From Aurantiacibacter gangjinensis (GTDB lineage: Bacteria; Pseudomonadota; Alphaproteobacteria; Sphingomonadales; Sphingomonadaceae), in assembly GCF_001886695.1 (NCBI RefSeq), contig NZ_CP018097.1, forward strand, positions 62,001-126,000: a stretch of DNA of 64,000 nt. Direction: 5' to 3'. Shown here in pieces: positions 56,889 to 64,000 of this stretch. Numbering within the stretch: position 1 is the stretch's first letter; each line of letters begins with the position of its first letter. Made by a program: the position numbers and the translations under genes. Below the pieces are notes generated by a model. It saw only the letters and a program-made list of their open reading frames with translations. It did not search any database and was not told the origin of the DNA.

Positions 56889-57196
56889 TGGATTATCTCG
56901 GATATGTCGGCCTTGGTATCGGCTGCGGTTTCATCGCGCTGGCCTGGGTGGCGAATACCTGGATCAGGGTGAAGAACGGCTATCCGCTGGAAAACAGCTG
57001 GGGCAAGGCGATCTACCCCAAGAACGACCAGGCCGTGGAGCGCGTGAAGCTGCTGACGCAGGAAAACGCCGCGCTGCAGGCAGAGCTCGGCTCGTTGAAA
57101 GATCGCCTCGCCAATGTGGAGCGGATCGTGACCGATGGCGGCTACCAGCTGTCCCACGAGATCGACCGCCTGCGTGACGAGCGGGGAGTGAACTGA
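56885..57196 (+). CDS. PspB-like small membrane protein 3
   Basis: 103 residues from GTG 56885 or ATG 56888. Helix 'VGLGIGCGFIALAWVANTW', linker 'VKNGYPLENSWGKAIYP', coiled coil, then 'LANVERIVTDGGYQLSHE' and 'IDRLRDERG'. Four-base overlap with copy 2 and one-base contact with copy 4. Confidence 0.8.
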   Translation: MMDYLGYVGLGIGCGFIALAWVANTWIRVKNGYPLENSWGKAIYPKNDQAVERVKLLTQENAALQAELGSLKDRLANVERIVTDGGYQLSHEIDRLRDERGVN

Positions 57197-57492
57197 TGGA
57201 TTGGGATCTCGTCGTCATCTTCGGCTTCATTCTCCTCATCATCGCGATGGTCCTGCCCTTCGCCTATGTCGTGAACCAGCGGGTCCAGCAGCACGAACAG
57301 AAGAAGCTGGAGCTGCAGGCGCGGATCGAGGAAGCCAAGGCCGCACAGGCCGTGCAGCCGACCGAAACGCAGGCTGCGCTGGAAGACCGGTTGCGCGTGC
57401 TGGAGCGGATCGTCACCGATCCATCCAATGACCTCTCACGCCAGATCGAGGATCTGCGCACTCTGGATGCGAGGCAGGAGACCGCGCAATGA
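57196..57492 (+). CDS. PspB-like small membrane protein 4
   Basis: 98 residues from ATG 57196. Helix 'LVVIFGFILLIIAMVLPFAY', coiled coil 'QHEQKKLELQARIEEAKAAQ', then 'LRVLERIVTDPSNDLSRQ' and 'IEDLRT'. Stop overlaps the next start (ATGA). Confidence 0.8.
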   Translation: MDWDLVVIFGFILLIIAMVLPFAYVVNQRVQQHEQKKLELQARIEEAKAAQAVQPTETQAALEDRLRVLERIVTDPSNDLSRQIEDLRTLDARQETAQ

Positions 57493-57725
57493 GCGTATGG
57501 GCGGCAATCGTTCTGGTCGTGCTGATCGTCGTGGTTGCGCGAGCCTACCATGTGCGGCGCGGCAACGGCCTGGCCGATGAAGAACGCAGCGCGCTCGAAC
57601 AGGAGCGCGACGAAGCCCGCCGCGAGCGCGAGGCGCTGAAGAAGAGGCTGGAAGTGCTGGAACGCATAGCCACCGACCCCGCCCGCCGCACGGCGGACGA
57701 AATCGAAAAACTGCGCGACGAGTAA
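57489..57725 (+). CDS. PspB-like small membrane protein 5
   Basis: 78 residues from ATG 57489. Helix 'SVWAAIVLVVLIVVVARAY', a strongly charged coiled coil ('EERSALEQERDEARRERE'), then 'LEVLERIATDPARRTADE' and 'IEKLRDE' at the very end. A compact version of the same design. Confidence 0.8.
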   Translation: MSVWAAIVLVVLIVVVARAYHVRRGNGLADEERSALEQERDEARREREALKKRLEVLERIATDPARRTADEIEKLRDE

Positions 57726-57748
57726 TCACAGGCAACCGCAGGAAGGAT

Positions 57749-57994
57749 ATGACCATGACGCAAATCGACCTTCTGATCGCAGCCAGCACCCTTCTTGCGC
57801 TGGCCATGCTGACTGCCGCAGCTCTGCGTGGCTGGCATGGATGGCTGGCTCTTAAGAACCGCGAGCTGGAGATGCTGCGAACCGCGCCCGAACTCGAAGG
57901 CGGATCGAGCGAAGGCATGGCCCGCATCGAGATCGCCAGCTTGAAAGAGCGCATCCGCAAGCTGGAAGCCATCGCAAGCGGCGTCGATCTCTAA
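57749..57994 (+). CDS. PspB-like small membrane protein 6 (divergent)
   Basis: 81 residues from ATG 57749 (or 57755), after GGAAGGA. Helix 'LLIAASTLLALAMLTAAAL', then a shorter coil with 'SLKERIRKLEAIASGVDL'. The LERI(V/A)TD motif is reduced to 'LEAIASG', so this is the most diverged member. It ends the array; a REP pair follows. Confidence 0.7.
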   Translation: MTMTQIDLLIAASTLLALAMLTAAALRGWHGWLALKNRELEMLRTAPELEGGSSEGMARIEIASLKERIRKLEAIASGVDL

Positions 57995-58003
57995 GCCCCC
58001 CAC

Positions 58004-58096
58004 CGCTCATCCTGAGCTTGTCGAAGGATTGCCTTTTCTTCTATCGCAGCGCCGAAACCGAAGGGCAGCCCTTCGACAAGCTCAGGGCGAACGGAG
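58004..58096. repeat. REP pair between the PspB-like array and sufE
   Basis: Inverted units 58004-58027 (core CTCATCCTGAGCTTGTCGAA) and 58069-58094 (core CCCTTCGACAAGCTCAGGG). Same family as the element in truB. Its right end (ACGGAG) coincides with the ribosome site of sufE. Confidence 0.8.
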
Positions 58097-58103
58097 TGTT
58101 TTT

Positions 58104-58511
58104 TTGAGATCCTTGCAAGACATTCACGAAGAATACGATTTCCTTGAAGGCGATGAACGCTATCGGCTACTGATTGAACTGGGCCGCGAGCTGGACGCGA
58201 TGCCCGATGCGCTCAAGACCGATGCGACGCTGGTGCGCGGGTGCTCCGCCTCTGTATGGGTTTATCCCACCGGCGAGAGCGACAAGCTCCATTTCCTTGC
58301 AGACAGCAATGCGGCGATCACAAAGGGCATTGTCGCGCTTGTCATCGCCGCCGTGCAGGATCGCCCGGCTGCCGAGGTGGCGGATATGGATGTGATGGGC
58401 GCCCTCGCCCCGTTCGACCTGAAAAACCAGCTTTCCTCCAACCGTACGCAGGGCGTGCCCAATATGATCGCGCTGGTGAAAGAACACGCCGCGCGGATCG
58501 CTGCCGCCTGA
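58104..58511 (+). CDS. sufE: SufE-family sulfur acceptor
   Basis: 135 residues from TTG 58104; this start gives 'MRSLQDIHEEYDFLEG', the normal beginning of SufE, and no ATG fits. The acceptor Cys is C47 in 'LVRGCSASVW'. SufE takes persulfide from the cysteine desulfurase SufS for Fe-S cluster assembly. Other suf genes are not here. The ribosome site lies in the end of a REP element. Confidence 0.9.
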   Translation: MRSLQDIHEEYDFLEGDERYRLLIELGRELDAMPDALKTDATLVRGCSASVWVYPTGESDKLHFLADSNAAITKGIVALVIAAVQDRPAAEVADMDVMGALAPFDLKNQLSSNRTQGVPNMIALVKEHAARIAAA

Positions 58512-58512
58512 C

Positions 58513-58863
58513 ATGGCGCGGCCGCTCTGGCTGGCGGCAGGCCTGTTCTTCATGGCGCTGGGTTGGCTGGGTATGATCCTGCCGGGTCTGCCGGGCTTCG
58601 TATTCCTGATCGTCGCGGCCTGGTGCTTCGGCAAGGGCAGTCCGCGCTGGCAGGCATGGCTGCTAAGCCATCCCGCCTACGGCCCGCCTCTGCGAGACTG
58701 GCGAGACCATCGCCGCATCTCGCGCCGTGCCAAGATATCCGCCATAGCTTTCATGGCGCTGGCGGGCGCGCTTACCACGTGGTTGATAGGCTTTCCGTTT
58801 GCCTTGGTAACAATCCTCGTTCTGCTGGCGGTTGCCCTATGGATTTGGACGCGCGCCGAGTGA
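58513..58863 (+). CDS. DUF454 (YbaN-like) membrane protein
   Basis: 116 residues with three or four membrane helices. 'LGWLGMILPGLPGFVFLIVA' and 'WCFGKGSPRWQAWLLSHP' are the family pattern. Function unknown. Starts one base after the sufE stop. Confidence 0.87.
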   Translation: MARPLWLAAGLFFMALGWLGMILPGLPGFVFLIVAAWCFGKGSPRWQAWLLSHPAYGPPLRDWRDHRRISRRAKISAIAFMALAGALTTWLIGFPFALVTILVLLAVALWIWTRAE

Positions 58864-58954
58864 AAGGGCACAGACTTAGGACCGTGCTCGGAACAGACCG
58901 CTCGCCAAGCCGTTGAAAATGCATACGGACGGGATACTGCATACGGAGTTTCCC

Positions 58955-59113
58955 ATGAATATTCTTATTCTTATCGCCACCATCCTGCTGCCGCCATTGG
59001 GTGTGGCTGCAAAGCACGGTCTGGGTGGCACGACACTGCTGAATCTCGTGCTGACGCTTCTGGGCTTCATCCCCGGCGTGATCCACGGACTCTATGTGAA
59101 TTACGCCCGCTAA
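58955..59113 (+). CDS. YqaE/Pmp3-family proteolipid
   Basis: 52 residues from ATG 58955 (CGGAG upstream). 'LLPPLGVAAKHGLGGTTLLN' and 'LTLLGFIPGVIHGLYV' are the two-helix Pmp3/YqaE/UPF0057 signature. Linked to membrane potential and salt stress in other organisms. Terminator at 59142-59180. Confidence 0.88.
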   Translation: MNILILIATILLPPLGVAAKHGLGGTTLLNLVLTLLGFIPGVIHGLYVNYAR

Positions 59114-59141
59114 CGGCGGCCCGCATGATCGCGGCGAATTC

Positions 59142-59180
59142 AAAGAGGCATCGGGCATCGCGCCCGGTGCCTCTTTGTTT
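59142..59180 (+). terminator. Terminator after the Pmp3-like gene
   Basis: AAAGAGGCATCGGGC (59142-59156) pairs with GCCCGGTGCCTCTTT (59162-59176) with one mismatch, loop of five, followed by a T-rich run. The minus-strand gene 59187-59549 ends six bases beyond, so it may act in both directions. Confidence 0.82.
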
Positions 59181-59186
59181 GTCGCC

Positions 59187-59549
59187 TCAAATTTCGGTGG
59201 AGGCGTCTCGCGTCATCGTGAAAGGCCCGCCATCATGCGGGAGCTTCCACGTGCCGGTGATCGTATCGCCATCCGCAGCTATTTCGCCCGCATATTCGAC
59301 TGCGGATTTGTAGATCTCGCTGCTTTCCAGATAGGTCTTGGTAAAGGTGATCCGGCGCCCCTCGCGCGATCCCTTGATTTCCGCCCGAACTGACTGAAGC
59401 GCCATTTCATGCTCTTCGATCACCATGCCCGACAGCACGCCATCCCGTTCGAAAATTTTGGCCTTGAAGGGATGATCGCCCGCGTCGGGAGAGGAAAAAT
59501 ACTGGAAACTGCCGGTCCACAGGCCCTTGATGCTCGATTGATCGGACAT
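59187..59549 (-). CDS. Conserved-looking protein of unknown function
   Basis: 120 residues, no signal or membrane segment. 'IKGLWTGSFQYFSSPDAG', 'FERDGVLSGMVIEEHEM' and 'ITGTWKLPHDGGPFTM' suggest a small beta-barrel of repeated strands, like lipocalin-type or GrlR-type folds. Not identified further. It is 17 bases after crtZ on the same strand. Confidence 0.65.
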   Translation of the reverse strand: MSDQSSIKGLWTGSFQYFSSPDAGDHPFKAKIFERDGVLSGMVIEEHEMALQSVRAEIKGSREGRRITFTKTYLESSEIYKSAVEYAGEIAADGDTITGTWKLPHDGGPFTMTRDASTEI

Positions 59550-59566
59550 GCCCCCCGCCCCTTTTT

Positions 59567-60067
59567 CTAAAGCGATGCGCTGTCGCGCAATTTCGCTGTC
59601 CCCGCTTCACGCTGCCGGCGCAGCTCCGCCTTCAGCTTTGCCGGATCGCGCGCGAATACGAAGCCGAAGCTGACCCCACCTTCCTTGCCGACCGTCGCAT
59701 GGTGCAGCTTGTGCGCCTGCACCAGCCGCTTGGCATAGCCGCGTTTGGGCACCCAGCGGAAATAGCGCTGGTGCACCAGTCCATCATGGATGATCGTGTA
59801 GATCAGGCCGTAAATCGTGATGCCCATGGCGAACCACCACAGCGTGTCCGATACGAAATAGCCGATGGTGAACATCGCCACCACGATGCTGCCGAAAACG
59901 ACGGCGAACAAGTCGTTCTTCTCCAGCTTGTTGTCGTGCGGCTCGTGATGGTCGCGGTGCCATGCCCAGCCCCAGCCGTGCATCACATATTTATGCGCCC
60001 ACCAGGCGAAGAACTCCATGAAGACGACCGCCGACAGGACGGTGACGAGGATGGCTGGCACGCTCAT
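59567..60067 (-). CDS. crtZ: Beta-carotene hydroxylase CrtZ
   Basis: 166 residues from ATG 60067, which overlaps the crtW stop (ATGA). The di-iron histidine boxes are 'HKYVMH' (H25-H30), 'HRDHHEPH', 'HDGLVH' and 'HKLHHA'. It adds 3-hydroxyls to the beta-ionone rings. With CrtW it gives astaxanthin or related ketocarotenoids. The open frame continues upstream through crtW but is only an overlapping frame. Confidence 0.94.
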   Translation of the reverse strand: MSVPAILVTVLSAVVFMEFFAWWAHKYVMHGWGWAWHRDHHEPHDNKLEKNDLFAVVFGSIVVAMFTIGYFVSDTLWWFAMGITIYGLIYTIIHDGLVHQRYFRWVPKRGYAKRLVQAHKLHHATVGKEGGVSFGFVFARDPAKLKAELRRQREAGTAKLRDSASL

Positions 60068-60840
60068 GCTGTGGTTTCCGAAATCATTTCCTGTCGCCGC
60101 TTGGCAGGCAGCTGCCACCACGGCACATCCGGATGGCGGTGATGCTCCAGATGATAGCCGAAATGGAAGCAGGTGGCGAGGCTGAGCCAAGCAGGATAGG
60201 CGTTGGAGCGCGCATTGTGACGGTCTGCGAAAGCGGCATCCTCTTGCCGGTGCGGGCGATAGGTGCCGAAATAAAACAGCTGCAGGCTCGATGCGATGGC
60301 GGGCAGGCCGTAAACCAGCACAATCTGCACCATCGGCACGCCCACCAGCAGCCAATAGACCGTCACCACGCTCGAGACGAAGAGGATGGACGGCCAGCCG
60401 AAATACCGCCGGAAGAAGGTTCCATACCAGCGCGCCGCGGATCGCGGATTGTCGGCATCGAAATCGGGATCGCCGCGCGTTCCGGCATGGCGGTGATGGT
60501 CGTAATGCGCAGCGCGCATCTTGCGCCAGGCAAAGCCGGCATAGAGGAACAGCAGCACGCCGCCGATAGCGGAGTTGAGCGTGGGCCGTCCCGGTGCGAG
60601 CGAGCCATGCATGGCATCGTGGCACACGATAAACACGCCGACCGACAGCCAGCATTGCAGCGCGGCAACGGCCAGCGCGACGGGCCAGTTGCTCCAGCTG
60701 ATCTCGTAAATGAAGATCGCCCAGACATGCACAGCCAGCCACAGCCCCGCGATCAGCGCGGCCAGGGTAAGCCCGATGGCAGTCTGCGTGCCTTTCGCCC
60801 TTGGCAAGGGCGCAGCGCGTATGATGGAAGTATCGGTCAC
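60064..60840 (-). CDS. crtW: Beta-carotene ketolase CrtW
   Basis: 258 residues. Histidine boxes 'HDAMHG', 'HYDHHRHAG' and 'HFGYHLEHHRHP' of the membrane fatty-acid-desaturase-like fold; four membrane helices. It inserts 4-keto groups. The crtW-crtZ pair without the rest of the crt cluster indicates a split carotenoid pathway. Confidence 0.94.
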   Translation of the reverse strand: MTDTSIIRAAPLPRAKGTQTAIGLTLAALIAGLWLAVHVWAIFIYEISWSNWPVALAVAALQCWLSVGVFIVCHDAMHGSLAPGRPTLNSAIGGVLLFLYAGFAWRKMRAAHYDHHRHAGTRGDPDFDADNPRSAARWYGTFFRRYFGWPSILFVSSVVTVYWLLVGVPMVQIVLVYGLPAIASSLQLFYFGTYRPHRQEDAAFADRHNARSNAYPAWLSLATCFHFGYHLEHHRHPDVPWWQLPAKRRQEMISETTA

Positions 60841-60907
60841 GATAGGTCTGATATACTATCTATCGCGGCGGAATTGAACCTAACCAAAATGCCGCCCCGC
60901 AACCGGC

Positions 60908-61324
60908 TCAGCTTTCGGCAGCTTTCCCGGGCAGGCCGAAATAGGTTTCCGCAATCTCTCGGCTGATGCGCGCCGGGCGTAGCGTTTCGCTATCGATGCA
61001 ACACCACATGCTCTGCACTTCGGCCAGCACCTCTTCGCCGCGCATGATAACGGTGTTGTAGAAACTGCGCGCGCCCTTGATTTTTTCGAGCACGGTTTCG
61101 GCAATCACATCGTCATCGAGGAATGCCGGGCGGCGATAGGTGATCTCGTGCTTGATCGCGACCCAAGCCTTGCTGGCCACCTCTTCGGCAGGCGCCAGCT
61201 TTTGCCAGTGCTGCAGCACGACATCCTGCACCCAGTTCAAATATCTGGAATTGTTCACATGCCCCATGAAGTCGATATCATCGGGCAGGATCTTGATCGG
61301 AATCGCAAATGGTTTGGCTGACAT
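60908..61324 (-). CDS. 4HBT (YbgC-like) hotdog thioesterase
   Basis: 138 residues from ATG 61324. 'DIDFMGHVNNSRYLNWVQDV' is the D-x-x-G-H-V-N-N active-site loop of YbgC/FadM-type acyl-CoA thioesterases; 'HEITYRRPAFLDDDV' follows. Located upstream of crtW on the same strand with a 67-base gap. Confidence 0.88.
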   Translation of the reverse strand: MSAKPFAIPIKILPDDIDFMGHVNNSRYLNWVQDVVLQHWQKLAPAEEVASKAWVAIKHEITYRRPAFLDDDVIAETVLEKIKGARSFYNTVIMRGEEVLAEVQSMWCCIDSETLRPARISREIAETYFGLPGKAAES

Positions 61325-61498
61325 GCCTGTCAATTAGACCGAAAGCCTTCGAATTGCATGAAGAAATGTGCCGCTTGCGCAATTTTTCTGCCGGCCTTGC
61401 CCTACCTGACAATTCCCGAACATAGCCATACGGGTTTCGTTCATAATTGGAGCGATATTTCTGAACGCCTGCTCGACAAATGCTTGAGAGGACGTGTC

Positions 61499-62023
61499 AT
61501 GAAAAAGAATTTTAAAATACTCGCCGCCGCCCTGACGCTGCCGCTGGCCATCAGTCTTGCGGCCCCCGCGAGTGCCGCTTCTGCCGAAAGCTATTCCGCC
61601 TATGGCCAGGATCGCTGGGGCGATGATGATGACGACGACGACGATGATCGTTACGAACGCCGCTATCGCGGAGATCGTGGCGATCGTTGGGATCGCCGGG
61701 GCCGCTACGACGATCGCCGCGCACATTATGAACGCCGCGGTGTGCGCGGCCATCGCCAGATCGAGCGCCGCCTTAACCGGCTTGCATCCGACATTCGCCA
61801 TGCGCGGCGAAACGGAGCTATCACGCGGAACGGAGCGCGTGCGGCGTATGATCGTCTCAATACGGCGGAGAGAGCCTATCGCAATTTTGCGCGAAATGGT
61901 CTGAGCCGCAGCGATATACGAGCAATCAACGGGCGCATTGATCAAGCCTATTATACGCTTGATCGCATACGCTATAGCCGCGACCGTCGCTATGACGATC
62001 GCCGCGGTTATCGCCGCTACTGA
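61499..62023 (+). CDS. Exported Asp/Arg-rich low-complexity protein
   Basis: 174 residues from ATG 61499. A Sec signal ('ILAAALTLPLAISLAAPASA') is followed by a run of nine Asp, then a long Arg/Asp/Tyr-rich region ('RYERRYRGDRGDRWDRRGRY') and a helical part with 'IERRLNRLASDIRHARRNG'. Similar basic-repeat exported proteins are common in Sphingomonadales, with unknown function. The Asp tract and Arg-rich repeats could bind metal or polyanions; this is conjecture. Confidence 0.75.
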   Translation: MKKNFKILAAALTLPLAISLAAPASAASAESYSAYGQDRWGDDDDDDDDDRYERRYRGDRGDRWDRRGRYDDRRAHYERRGVRGHRQIERRLNRLASDIRHARRNGAITRNGARAAYDRLNTAERAYRNFARNGLSRSDIRAINGRIDQAYYTLDRIRYSRDRRYDDRRGYRRY

Positions 62024-62102
62024 CGGTACGAATGTCTGATTGCTTGCAAGCGGGGAAGGATTCCTCACTTGCTCGCTTTTGGCGGTCCGCTAGACAGCCG
62101 CG

Positions 62103-63536
62103 ATGGCCAGCAAACCGCGCACTCTTTATGAGAAGATCTGGGATGCTCATGTGGTGGAGCGCCGCGAGGACGGCACCTGCCTCATCTTCATAGACAGGCA
62201 CCTCGTTCACGAAGTTACCAGCCCGCAGGCGTTCGAGGCGCTGCGCATTGCCGGCCGTCCCGTCCGCCGGCCTGAACTCACTCTGGCCGTGCCCGACCAC
62301 AATGTGCCCACCACGCCGCGTCTTGACCAGAATGGCGTAGCTATCCCGATTGCCGACCCACAAAGCGCCCAGCAGCTTGCCGCGCTGGAGAAAAACGTCG
62401 CCGATTTCGGCGTGCGCTATTTCAGCGCGACCGGTCGTGAGCAGGGCATCGTCCATGTCGTGGGGCCGGAGCAGGGGTTTTCGCTCCCCGGCAGCACCAT
62501 TGTTTGCGGCGACAGCCACACCGCCGCCCATGGCGGGATCGGCGCGCTGGCCTTCGGCATCGGCACCAGCGAAGTCGAGCACGTCCTTGCCACCCAAACC
62601 CTGCTGCTGAAGCAGAGCAAGACCATGGAAGTGCGCGTGGAAGGCGAGTTGGGTTTCGGCGTCACCTCGAAAGACCTGATCCTGCACATTATCGGCGCCA
62701 TCGGGACTGCCGGCGGCACCGGTCATGTGATCGAATATCGCGGCGCTGTGTTCGAGCAGATGAGCGTCGAAAGCCGCCTGACCGTCTGCAATATGAGTAT
62801 CGAAGCAGGCGCGCGCGCCGGGCTGATCGCTCCGGATGACACGACGTTCGCTTATCTCAAGGGTCGGCCTTTCGCGCCGTCGGGCGAGGAGTGGGGCGCG
62901 GCGCTGCGCTATTGGCGCACCCTGCAAACCGATCCGGGCGCCGAGTTCGATCGCACCGTCACTATCGACGCCGCCGATGTGGAGCCGACCGTCACGTGGG
63001 GCACCAGCCCCGAGGACACCGTGGCGATCGGCGGCACCGTCCCCTCGCCCGAAAGCTTCGCCGATCCGTCGAAGCAGGACGCTGCTCGCGCCAGCCTCGA
63101 CTATATGGGCCTCGCACCCGGTACGCGCATGACCGCAGTCGAAGTCCAGAATGTCTTTATCGGCAGCTGCACCAATAGCCGCATCGAGGATATGCGCGCA
63201 GCCGCCGCCATCCTGCGAGGCCGCAGGAAGGCCGACAACGTTCGCTGGGCCATCGCCGTGCCGGGGTCCGGCCTGGTGAAAGCGCAGGCGGAGGCGGAGG
63301 GACTGGACCGTATCTTCAGGGATGCAGGGGTGGAGTGGCGCGAACCGGGCTGTTCGGCCTGCCTTGGCATGAACCCCGACAAGGTGCCCGCCGGAGAACG
63401 CTGCGCTTCCACCAGCAATCGCAATTTCGTGGGAAGGCAGGGCCCCGGCTCACGCACCCATCTGATGAGCCCAGCCATGGCAGCGGCCGCCGCCGTCACC
63501 GGACGCCTTACCGATGTGCGTGAATTGCTGCGCTAA
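62103..63536 (+). CDS. leuC: 3-isopropylmalate dehydratase large subunit
   Basis: 477 residues. Aconitase-family text: '[19 protein letters not shown]', '[20 protein letters not shown]' (Fe-S Cys), '[17 protein letters not shown]' and '[11 protein letters not shown]' (two more Fe-S Cys). It isomerises isopropylmalate in leucine synthesis with LeuD. A 53-codon gene separates it from leuD. Confidence 0.97.
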   Translation: MASKPRTLYEKIWDAHVVERREDGTCLIFIDRHLVHEVTSPQAFEALRIAGRPVRRPELTLAVPDHNVPTTPRLDQNGVAIPIADPQSAQQLAALEKNVADFGVRYFSATGREQGIVHVVGPEQGFSLPGSTIVCGDSHTAAHGGIGALAFGIGTSEVEHVLATQTLLLKQSKTMEVRVEGELGFGVTSKDLILHIIGAIGTAGGTGHVIEYRGAVFEQMSVESRLTVCNMSIEAGARAGLIAPDDTTFAYLKGRPFAPSGEEWGAALRYWRTLQTDPGAEFDRTVTIDAADVEPTVTWGTSPEDTVAIGGTVPSPESFADPSKQDAARASLDYMGLAPGTRMTAVEVQNVFIGSCTNSRIEDMRAAAAILRGRRKADNVRWAIAVPGSGLVKAQAEAEGLDRIFRDAGVEWREPGCSACLGMNPDKVPAGERCASTSNRNFVGRQGPGSRTHLMSPAMAAAAAVTGRLTDVRELLR

Positions 63537-63574
63537 TGCTTGCAACGCGCTGCCTGTGGTAGCATCTTGATCGC

Positions 63575-63736
63575 ATGACAGACGACATCAAGAAAAAGGC
63601 CGCCATCGCCGGTGCGGCGATCGGTTCCGCAGCCGTGGCTGCCGCGCTTCTCTATGTGAACAAGCGCAAGAAAAAAGCCGAGGAGCCGGGCCAGCTCCCG
63701 CCTATCCCCAGCGGCGAGAAACCGGAAACGGACTGA
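63575..63736 (+). CDS. 53-residue membrane protein between leuC and leuD
   Basis: ATG 63575 to TGA 63736, sharing one base with the leuD start (TGATG), which supports translation. '[20 protein letters not shown]' is an Ala/Gly-rich membrane helix after 'MTDDIKKK', followed by '[12 protein letters not shown]'. Such one-helix proteins occur between leuC and leuD in sphingomonads; function unknown. Confidence 0.7.
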   Translation: MTDDIKKKAAIAGAAIGSAAVAAALLYVNKRKKKAEEPGQLPPIPSGEKPETD

Positions 63737-64000
63737 TGGACGCGCTGACCTGTGTCGAAGGCCGCGCCATTCCTTTCGGCCGGAAGAATATCGATACCGA
63801 TCTCATCATTCCGGCGCGCTGGCTGAAAACGATTAGCCGCGAGGGATTGGGCGCAGGCGCTTTCGAAGCGGTGCGGGCCGAAGACCCGGACAATGTTTTC
63901 GACCAGCCGCAATATGCGGGCGCGCCGATCCTGATCGCGGGCGACAATTTCGGTTGCGGCTCCAGCCGCGAACACGCCGCATGGGCGCTGCGCGACATGG
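63736..64000 (+). CDS. leuD: 3-isopropylmalate dehydratase small subunit (partial)
   Basis: About 88 codons before the window ends. '[22 protein letters not shown]' region and '[21 protein letters not shown]' are definite LeuD text. Partner of LeuC. Start ATG 63736 overlaps the preceding stop. Confidence 0.96.
   Translation, partial: MDALTCVEGRAIPFGRKNIDTDLIIPARWLKTISREGLGAGAFEAVRAEDPDNVFDQPQYAGAPILIAGDNFGCGSSREHAAWALRDM

Overview
The window is a chromosomal segment of an alphaproteobacterium, most likely Sphingomonadales (Erythrobacteraceae/Sphingomonadaceae). Reasons: a GcrA cell-cycle regulator, astaxanthin-type crtW-crtZ genes, a TonB receptor of the Xanthomonas/Caulobacter type, a mannonate dehydratase whose catalytic residues sit at the same numbers as I recall for the Novosphingobium enzyme, and paired palindromic repeats of the 'CCGTTCGTCCTGAGC' kind familiar from sphingomonads. 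No tool was run; family calls come from reading motifs.

Region 1-26934 is a uronic-acid/acidic-polysaccharide utilisation locus. Unit A (minus, about 5679 to beyond 1) encodes a Tat-exported enolase-superfamily protein, a sulfatase, mannonate dehydratase, KDG kinase and the start of a GH2 enzyme. Unit B (plus, 5869-7848) is an orphan pair of unknown function, the second gene frameshifted at a T6 tract. Unit C (minus, 20389 to 7888) is a tightly overlapping operon: FadR-type GntR regulator, UxaC, TRAP transporter DctPQM, UxuB-type reductase, UxaA, a lipoprotein, a beta-glucuronidase-like GH2 and a GH28. Then come a globin-sensor chemoreceptor (minus) and, on the plus strand, a TonB receptor with its terminator and a second GH28. 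FadR-like operators (TTGGYCTGACC and variants) recur before units A, B and C, manD, the chemoreceptor and the receptor, suggesting one regulon. The model is: receptor import, periplasmic trimming by GH28/GH2/sulfatase, TRAP uptake of uronates, UxaC/UxuB/ManD/UxaA to 2-keto-3-deoxygluconate, then KdgK. UxaB and KDPG aldolase are not seen here. The locus ends abruptly inside a 5'-truncated RND pump gene (26940-28979), a probable insertion/deletion junction.

26940-37440 holds the RND remnant, a TetR regulator with operator, small conserved genes, a decayed recombinase fragment beside tRNA-Ser(CGA), hspQ, an ABC-2 permease, gcrA and a rimK/rimB group. 37457-52625 is core information processing on the minus strand (rimP-nusA-ylxR-infB-paaI-rbfA and truB-rpsO-pnp), interrupted by two tandem AbgT transporters, a flavodoxin-like gene and tdk, with several REP-pair repeats, one of them inside truB.

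53338-57994 is an envelope-stress (Psp) locus: pspF divergent from a sigma-54 promoter that drives a 50-residue peptide, pspA, pspB, pspC and then six consecutive small one-helix proteins, five of which carry the same C-terminal 'LERI(V/A)TD' motif. This expanded PspB-like array is the most unusual system in the window. The right end carries sufE, small membrane proteins, crtZ/crtW, a thioesterase, leuC, a tiny membrane protein and the start of leuD.
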